Origin: Seiridium cupressi | Taxonomy: Eukaryota > Ascomycota > Sordariomycetes > Amphisphaeriales > Sporocadaceae | NCBI GenBank assembly: GCA_036674765.1 | Contig: JARVKI010000045.1 | Location: 248,001-312,000, forward strand | Length of the DNA stretch: 64,000 bases | Reading direction: 5' to 3' | Shown here: positions 57,164 to 64,000 of the stretch, in pieces | Layout: every line of letters begins with the position of its first letter | How positions within the stretch are numbered: the stretch's first letter is position 1 | Translations under genes and position numbers: made by a program | Notes under the pieces: model-generated | What the model was told of the DNA's origin: nothing | Seen by the model: only the letters and a program-made list of their open reading frames with translations | Database searches by the model: none

Positions 57164-57863
57164 ATGACTTTTTCAAGATCGGGGCTAGTCAAGCTCCTAT
57201 TGAATGCTCTACTTCTGCCTTTGTTCTTTCACTCGCAAGCTGCCTTCGTCAGCGGAGCAACTATCAACGTCGATGAGAACGAACTTGCGGACCGTGCTGC
57301 GCTTACGCTTGATCAATCTGTTGCCCTAAAAACACAGAACGACGTACGCCAGCAGAAGAATCTGACGCTTCTTGCCTGGGACGCCACTTTAGTCCAGGAT
57401 GCCCAGACATGGGCCAACCACTTGGCAAAGATCGACAACATGCAACATTCAACAAGTGATCAACGACCGAACGAGGGGGAAAACCTGGCTTATGCTTGGT
57501 AAGCGTTGTACCTGTATCTCACCTACAAGATCTCTTAGCGTCTAACATTCTTGGGCTCAAGGTCTTCCAACGGTGTCAAGTATCCGTTGACTTTGGGTGC
57601 TCAAGGCTGGATGGCGGAGCAGAAGAACTACCACAATGAAATTATTCCTCAGGGTGACTTTGCCTCATATGGCCACTACAGTGAGTGTCCTATATCATGA
57701 TGTAGTCACTGGGGCCTTAAGCTGATACCTGAGCTCAGCTCAATGTATGTGGAGGTCCACGATTAAGATCGGTATGGCTAGCGCCCAGGCGGCGAGTGGT
57801 AATGTCTACACCGTTGGCAGATACTCTCCCCCAGGAAACTACGTTGGCTACAGGCCATACTAG
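57164..57863 (+). CDS. Secreted CAP/SCP/PR-1-like protein (192 aa)
   Basis: Exons 57164-57498, 57562-57680 and 57739-57863 give 192 residues; introns are 63 and 58 bp. A signal peptide covers about residues 1-31 (LLNALLLPLFFHSQAAFVSG). CAP signatures follow in order: LAWDATLVQDAQTWANHLA, GENLAYAW (CAP motif 3 region with Glu), then YGHYTQCMWRSTIKIGMASA with the His and the following strand, and GRYSPPGNYVGYRPY at the end. Fungal PR-1-like proteins are extracellular and bind sterols or fatty acids, protecting against or exporting lipids; some affect virulence. Placement of the third exon relies on matching the conserved GHYTQCMW junction. Confidence 0.88.
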
Positions 57864-58547
57864 GCGGCGTGTGGGTCGATCACACAGGCGAAGAACGTGG
57901 GGATTGGGAACATTCATTGATAAAGCCATGACTCAAGTTTGCGTTGTTAGTTTTGTACAAGTATTGAATTGGACAGCTCCGGCAAGACACTTATGGGGCG
58001 ACACATTGCCACCATCAATTGAGAGGGAAAGGAGACACGAGGGTTTGGGATGGAAAATCCTTATTGCAAAGCGTCACCGAAAGAGGGGATAGCATTTACA
58101 CTGTCGTTTAGCTATGGTAGAATCATATGCATGATGAATTCCACGTAATTGCCCTGCCCTACATCATGCCTTACCCGGAGGAAGCATGCAATTGTCTTAC
58201 AGTCTCATATGCACATATCCCCTGTCAGGAATCCACTTCCTGAGTTGCTGCGTCGCATTACCGCAGAGTCAATTTGGTTGGTCAGTGAATCACATGAAAT
58301 CTATGGTAGCGGATACTGTGGACTGCGAAACCCTCCTACTAGGTACGGGATCTGCAGCGGAACCCGACTGCCTTCTCAGCACCGTCCGATCGGATGATGC
58401 CGATGAATTCCATTCCCTTTCTCCCGAGCATTGTGGGAGCCTGACCGACAAGGTCCAGACTGAATGTTATGGTGCATGAAACTCAGTTTCTTACTGGAGT
58501 CTTCAGCTATTTGCATGACCGCTTGACACGAAACAAGACTCGTCTAC
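57864..58547. other. Intergenic before the first SDR gene
   Basis: 684 bp. Short open frames near 58149-58479 have no domain. Nothing is called. Confidence 0.5.
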
Positions 58548-59729
58548 ATGTCTCGAGGAAGTCTTTACCCAGGCGTAGCACTTGTCACCGGCGCAGCTGG
58601 CACAGGTCCGTATGACGTTTTTACGAGCATTGCCACGCAGCTAACTGGACTTATTGCTTAGGGATTGGTGCTGCGGTCGCCAAAGCATTTGCGGCGGCAG
58701 GGTGTATCCGCATCGCCATCACCGACCGCAATGCTGATTTATTGATTTCTGCTCAAGACACAATCACTTCTGCATACAGGGATCTCCGAGTATACGCCAA
58801 AGCTGGGGACATCTCTGACCCTGCGTTCGTCCAGAGCTTCGTTGATGATGCTGTTACCAAATTTGGCAGATTGGACTATGCTGTGAATTGTGCAGGCGTG
58901 CCGGGGACAGGTCAGCGTTGCACTGAGACGAGCATGGAAGATTTCGATGGAATCAATTGTAAGTTCGTTTCATCCAATACCGACCACGAGACGTCCTCAT
59001 ATATGATATGTTGCTACCGAACTGGTATTGCCGTGTCCCAGGATTGTTGCGATGCCGATCATCTGCTATGGCCTGCGCAAAACAATCCCCACTAATGGCG
59101 ATAATATGCAGCCATCAACTATCGCGGCGTATGGTTGAGCTCGCGCGCTGAACTCGGCGCAATGGTGAGGCAAGAGCCTTTGAGCGGCAATGTACCGGGC
59201 CGTGCACCTGCGCGAGGTGCTATTGTAAACATCGCAAGTCAATTAGGTATTGTGAGCAAGGCAAGAATGGGTGAGGTTTCTCATTCCCTCCATCTCACCC
59301 GATGAATCTAATGAGATACTCTAGGGCCATATTGTGCATCAAAAACAGCAGTCCTCTCCCTGACGCATTCGGATGCCATAGACTACTCCAAAGATGGGAT
59401 TCGTGTCAACTGCGTCTGGCCTGGCGTGATTGAAACGCCAATGACAGTCTGGGACAAGGAGAGTCGTGCTAAGCAGGAACCATTCATACAAAATGGCTCC
59501 TATTGGGCGCATCGGCAGACCTGAGGAGGTGGCTGATGCGGCGCTCTTTCTATGTTGTGCAAAAGCAAGTTTCATACAGGGTCACGCAATGGTCGTGAAC
59601 GGCGGATATATATTGACTCGAGGTAGTTCTGTAATCACCCAGGAAGAGTTCAATTCCAGTGCGCTTCTAGGCCTTGGTGATACAGTTCAACGGCGCGCAT
59701 TTAGCAGCGCCATTGTGGGTCATGAGTAA
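58548..59729 (+). pseudogene. Short-chain dehydrogenase/reductase with one-base frameshift
   Basis: Exons 58548-58605, 58662-58958, 59112-59270 and 59325 onward encode a classical SDR. The cofactor motif is TGAAGTGIGAAV, then NCAGVPG (the NAG-type motif), NIASQLG with the catalytic Ser, YCASK with Tyr and Lys, and WPGVIETPM. After EPFIQ, the run of four A at 59490-59493 puts the frame off by one. The next bases in the shifted frame (MAPIGRIGRPEEVADAALFL, then VVNGGYILTR) are the normal SDR C-terminus, ending with TAA at 59727-59729. Removal of one A would restore a single protein, so this is a fresh inactivation or an assembly error in a homopolymer. Confidence 0.75.
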
Positions 59730-60026
59730 CGAGTCAGGATCGACGCGCGGCGGAAAGCGCGAACCTTTACATATGGGAAACGTGGTGTCATTGCCGGTGG
59801 CGTTGAGCGGGAAGCGCAACTAATAGAATCAGGAATACTGGCATTGATTCAGGGTTCAGTATCCGACCAACCTTCACGCCGCCTAGAAATGGCATCCGTA
59901 TGCCGGCTCTGTTCGCTGCATCCCATGCTCCCACTTCACCATTATATTGCCAAATCCTGATAGGGAACAGTTTCCAATACGATCGACTTTTGATCCCTCA
60001 CCTCAATTCAAGTCGCATTAGCCAAT

Positions 60027-60877
60027 ATGCCCGATCAACTGGAAGATGTGCGGCCAATGTTTGAATTGCGCAGCCGCAACTACATCGTGACTGGGGGAGC
60101 CCAAGGCATGTGATTTGCTGTCACGAGAGCCATATGTGAGATAGCCGGCAATGCCGCCATCATAGACGTACCGAACGCTACGGTGTCAGGACAGCATATA
60201 TCCAAACGGACGTCACGAAGCAGGACGATCTCAATGCCTGTTTCGCAAAGGCTCTGGAAGTACTTGGTTCAATAGGTAGATGGCTGCGTTCCTACGGCCG
60301 GAATAGCGATCGATAAACCATTTATTGAGCAGACTTGGGAAGAGTTTACAAGAGTTCAAGAAATAAATGTGGGTCTTGCTTTTGAAAGTCGATCTTGGAC
60401 GAGCTTAACTTGTGGTGCACCGGTCAGGGGCACTTTCTTCATAGCCCAGCCCGTTGCTAAACAAATGCTGAAGCAAGGAAAAGGAGGCAGTATGGTTCTA
60501 TTGGCGTCTCAATCTGCACATATTGGACTCCCAGGCTATCGTATGGCGGCATACAATGCTTCCAAGGGTGGTGTGCTGATGCTGTCCAAAGCACTTGCCG
60601 TCGAGTTGGCACCACACAATATCCGAGTCAACACAATATCTCCTGGATTTTCAGACCCCGAAATGACAAGGAGCGTGCGCCAGTCGAACAGTAAGAGGGA
60701 GGGGAGTCAGATGTGGATGCACCTCCGATGCAGCGATTGAGCACACAGAACGATCTCACGGGAACTGTCGTATATTTGCTCAGTGACGCAGCCAGACACA
60801 CGACGGCAGCAGATATCCCAATCACCGGCGGGTTGCATGCAGGCACGATCGATGGTCTGATTAGTTACGAACAATAA
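60027..60877 (+). pseudogene. Second short-chain dehydrogenase, multiply broken
   Basis: From the ATG at 60027 an SDR N-terminus is recognisable (RSRNYIVTGGAQGM), but a TGA at 60111-60113 interrupts the cofactor motif. A frame change then precedes RYGVRTAYIQTDVTKQDDLN. Later pieces, in different frames, are GTFFIAQPVAKQMLKQGKGG, YRMAAYNASKGGVLMLSKAL with the catalytic Tyr and Lys, NIRVNTISPGF and, after another shift, NDLTGTVVYLLSDAARHTTA to the TAA at 60875-60877. At least one nonsense change and two frame changes cannot all be explained by introns. It is a different SDR subfamily from the neighbour at 58.5 kb, not a tandem duplicate. Confidence 0.75.
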
Positions 60878-61954
60878 ATCAAGCCTTGTCAACTGTCCGC
60901 ATCAGCCATGATGTCATGATACATTCTCATAGGGAAACTGTGCCTCAGCTTTCTATTACAGAAACCGTGAATTGTTTATGGCCGATATACAATGCTGGTT
61001 ATCGCAGCTTTTTGTCTGACTTGAAATGCTTGCATCACAATGATCAATCACTATCTCTAGGAACGTAGAAATGGCCACCAGATCAAGCCCCGTCTCCATC
61101 TTCATCAGCAAAACAAGTCCTTGAGCAAGGTTATCTCGCACTCAGCATGGTAGTAAACTAGGATAGCTACAAGGGTGGAGCGAACAGACCCGCCGCGACC
61201 AGGCCGACATGTTGTACAGCTGCGGAATTGACACCTGCATATAGTCTGCTAGCCGACAGGCACTGGCCGAGGGTCGATGACCATGCTGTCATGGTACCAA
61301 GAGCCCTGTATTTCCCAGGGCTGGCCAGAAACAAGCCTTCATCACTTTCTTTGCGCCCCGGAGAAAAAAGAGAGACCCAAAGTCTCCAGAACCGATGCCG
61401 ATGGGATTCGAACCCATTACGGTATTTGAGCCTCTAAATCTGGCTCCCGGAACAAAAGTATGACACATGGGATTACCGTGGACAGGAGCTTCCCCAGACT
61501 CCCTGCAACTTATCTGTCATACGATGCACCAAGGTTAGTGGCCAAGGTCTACGATCCAGCGTGAGCCTTGTATCAACCACGACAACGTGCAGGCCAGAGG
61601 CGTACTGCTGGGTGGCTCTGACTGCAGTAGATTTGACGGGCCTTGAATCGGATGTAGTAAGGTGTAATCCATAACCGACACATGGTGCGCTAGCCGCTTC
61701 TCAGCGCTTGGGACCCACGACCTTTTGCGTAGCGGAGACTACATTGTAGCCAAGCGATCATTGAATCCCTGATAACGGTGCACCTGGCGAAGAATAGGAA
61801 TGTGCAATTCGATCTTACTTAAACTATGGCTGCGGCCGGGATCGTAACAAGATCATAAGAAGCCGTTTAAACTATCGAACCAAAGCACCATACATCATCC
61901 CTCCAAGAACGCTTTGCCAAGTCCGAATCAGCGATAACAATCTTTTTGTCAAGT
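60878..61954. other. Intergenic with a tRNA-like fragment
   Basis: 1077 bp between the second SDR and the monooxygenase. Only the tRNA-like 3' half at 61392-61450 stands out. Confidence 0.5.
61392..61450 (-). other. tRNA-like 3' half (tRNA-Leu UAG-like fragment)
   Basis: On the complement, a perfect T arm (stem ATGGG/CCCAT, loop TTCGAAT) carries an exact B box GGTTCGAATCC. It is preceded by GAGCC...GGCTC stem arms around AGATTTAGA, resembling the anticodon region of tRNA-Leu(UAG). No A box, D arm or matching acceptor 5' strand is found further upstream, so this is a fragment or pseudogene, not a working tRNA. Confidence 0.5.
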
Positions 61955-63690
61955 ATGGATCAATCCTACGATTTGATTGTCGTTGGGGCAGGTACGAGAT
62001 TTTCGACGCTGAGTACCTAAACCGGTCTAACATAGCACTGTCAGGATGGTTCGGACTCGCTGCCGCTAAGGCTTGCATTGAATTGAGGCCAGATAACAAT
62101 ATCGCCGTGCTTGAATCCGCTGGGTCGTGCGGTGGAACATGGGCTGAGCATCGACTCTATCCAGGACTCAAGTCAAACAACATGCTTGGCACTTACGAGT
62201 ATCCCGACTTTCCAATGACTGAGAAAGTCTATGGAGTGAAGCCGAACAACCACATCCCCGGAACGGTACTAAACCGGTACCTGACGGACTATGCACGTCA
62301 TTTTGGATTTTTAAACCGAGTCAAGTTCCATCATCAAGTGGACGGTGTTGAGTCAACAAAATCAGGGCCTTGGATACTAACGGTAACGACACCCGATGGC
62401 CAGAAGAGGATTGAGACCGCCAAGTTAGTCCTTGCAACTGGCCTTACTTCAACGCCAAACATGCCAAAATACAAAGGTGCAGACTCATTTAAGGCACCAC
62501 TTTATCATGCCAAGGAATTCTGCGACAGGGCAGACACTTTGAAGGGCATCAAGAACGCCGTGGTCGTCGGTGGGGCAAAGTCAGCTTTCGATGTTGCACA
62601 CGCTTGCGTTGAAGCTGGATCTACTGTCGACCTCGTCATTCGGCCGGATGGACATGGGCCTGTCTGGATTGCGCCGCCATTTGTTACGCCACTGAAGCGC
62701 CGCCTTGATAAGCTCCTGTTCGTACGGTGGATGACATGGTTCAGCCCATGTCCTTGGGGAGCAGAGGATGGTTACGCCGGACCACGGAATTTCTTGCACG
62801 GAACAGCTATCGGTCGCTTTTTGGTGAAGTCTTTCTGGAATACCTTGGGTTCAGATGTGATCAAAGCCAACGATTATGATTCGCACCCTGAGTTGCAGAA
62901 ACTGAAGCCCTGGAATTCAGCTTTCTGGATTGGAAGTGGTCTCAGTATCCTGAACTACAGCACGCCACTGTTCGATATGGTCAAGGAAGGAAAAATCAGA
63001 GTGTACATTCAGAACATTGACCATCTCGAGGGAAAGAAGGTTGTCCTGGATGATGGCACCACGTTGGATGCTGATGTGATGATCTGCTCCACCGGATGGA
63101 AGAAGGAGTCATCACTTAAGATCACGGGACTCGGCGCCGCTGGACTCAGCTTGCCAGTCTCCGAGAAGGAGCTGGCTCAACTGAACCAAGAGGCGGATCA
63201 GAAGATGTTGTCCATGTTCCCCCTCCTGAAAGACCAGCCAAAACTCCGATTTGAAGAGAAGAGGGGGGAGCCTCTTCGGCTCTACAGGTTTGCCATCCCA
63301 CCAGCAAGTGTCACCAAACGCAACTTGGCTTTCGCCGGTATGATTTCCACGGTTGGCACGGCCGTTTGCGCGTCCGTGCAAGGCCTGTGGATTTCGATGT
63401 TCCTGGACGAGAAGCTTGATCGCTTGGCAATGTCGGACGAGGAGATCAAACAGGAAGTCATGCTGCATACTCAGTGGGGCCGATGGAGGTATCCATGTGG
63501 GTACGGAGCGAGCTTGCCTGACTTTGTCTTTGACTCGCTGCCGTACGTGGACCTGCTTCTTAAGGACATGGGTCTGAATAACCACCGCAAGGGAGGCATG
63601 ATTGCGGAACTGACATCTTTTTACGAGCCTGGCGATTTTGCAGGACTCTTCACTGAATGGAAGGAGAAGCATGCCGATGTGAAGTCCTAA
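61955..63690 (+). CDS. Flavin-containing monooxygenase / Baeyer-Villiger-type (560 aa)
   Basis: Exons 61955-61991 and 62045-63690, with a 53-bp GTACGA...CAG intron, give 560 residues. The first exon of 37 nt supplies the start of the FAD-binding motif GAGWFG (residues 11-16); without it the Rossmann fold would be incomplete. An FAD/NADPH linker near FKAPLYHAKEF resembles the FxGxxxH fingerprint. The NADPH-binding motif is VVGGAKSAFD at about residues 186-195, and the late ATG/STG motif is CSTGWKKES. Class B flavoprotein monooxygenases insert one oxygen atom into N-, S- or carbonyl substrates; substrate unknown. Two broken SDR genes lie upstream, a pairing seen in alcohol-ketone-ester pathways. 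Confidence 0.87.
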
Positions 63691-64000
63691 GAAGAATCTC
63701 GCGGGGGTAGGGGTTATGCTGCTGTTCCTGACAAAGAGGGGTTTTGTTTCACAGCGGTTGCGGGCGTTTTAGGTACGGCATCGAGACTTGATTCTCCGCA
63801 TTTTTCAAATGCACAACTTATGTTTGATCGTGTTTATATAAGAATAGTAAAGAATCAAGATCTTTGAACCCGGGGACTCTGTAGGTGCATGTGGAGATGG
63901 TTCATGTTTTCAGTTCTTGGTCGAGGCCCCTGTCTAACCAGGATAATACGATCTATCCCCACATCTTTTCCGGCAGTCGAACAAGCGAGAACTCATGGTA
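63691..64000. other. 3' flank to window edge
   Basis: 310 bp after the monooxygenase stop; no further gene start is visible before the window ends. Confidence 0.5.

Noticed and set aside
58548..60877. The two SDR genes as a tandem duplication
   Set aside because: Their cofactor regions, active-site surroundings and exon layout differ clearly, so they come from different SDR subfamilies.
1..64000. CRISPR array, bacterial operon structure or riboswitch
   Set aside because: No regularly spaced direct repeats were seen; introns and fungal gene families show nuclear eukaryotic DNA, so such features are not expected.

Overview
The window is nuclear DNA from a filamentous ascomycete (Pezizomycotina). 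Most genes have short introns of 42-153 bp with GT(A/C)AGT-like donors and CTAAC/CTGAC-like branch sites. The protein families are typically fungal: Zn2Cys6 regulator, DUF3292, Cmr1, Mtf2-like, SidJ-like DUF1749 and siderophore MFS. A Ty3/gypsy retrotransposon has been destroyed by C-to-T and G-to-A changes of the kind made by repeat-induced point mutation (RIP). The genus cannot be named from the sequence alone.

Left part (1-26.8 kb), gene-dense and mostly intact: the 3' end of a cupin gene; a TPR protein; a small secreted eight-cysteine protein beside a 145-bp solo LTR; and a HAD-IIB hydrolase. Next comes a galactoside-use group: a GH2 beta-galactosidase, a Zn2Cys6 regulator and a divergently transcribed LAC12-like sugar permease. 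These share a CGGACCG motif in their upstream regions. They are followed by mannose-6-phosphate isomerase, a DUF3292 membrane protein, an isochorismatase-type hydrolase facing an NCS1 nucleobase transporter tail to tail, and a DHA1 drug/H+ antiporter with a GC-AG intron.

Middle (27-35 kb): a roughly 7.4-kb RIP-mutated chromodomain Ty3/gypsy element in + orientation. Its LTRs are mutated on the inside but nearly clean on their outer edges. Broken gene pieces follow immediately.

Right part (35-64 kb), a mixture of decayed accessory genes and intact ones. Broken: two abutting opposite-strand fragments at 35.3-36.1 kb, a CYP51 (lanosterol 14-alpha-demethylase) pseudogene, a Cys/Thr-rich secreted-protein gene, an NAD-dependent epimerase/reductase with an in-frame stop, an SDR with a one-base frameshift and a second SDR with several lesions. 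Intact: a siderophore MFS transporter diverging from a SidJ-like siderophore esterase, with two perfect ATCWGATAA (SreA-type) sites between them; a DmpA/P1-type aminopeptidase; a mitochondrial Mtf2-like protein; Cmr1; a CAP/PR-1 secreted protein; and a flavin monooxygenase.

Functionally the window holds a probable lactose/galactoside import-and-hydrolysis module, a ferric-siderophore uptake-and-hydrolysis module, and a decaying redox group (SDRs plus flavin monooxygenase). Exon boundaries were placed by eye from reading frame, splice consensus and family knowledge, not by alignment to transcripts.
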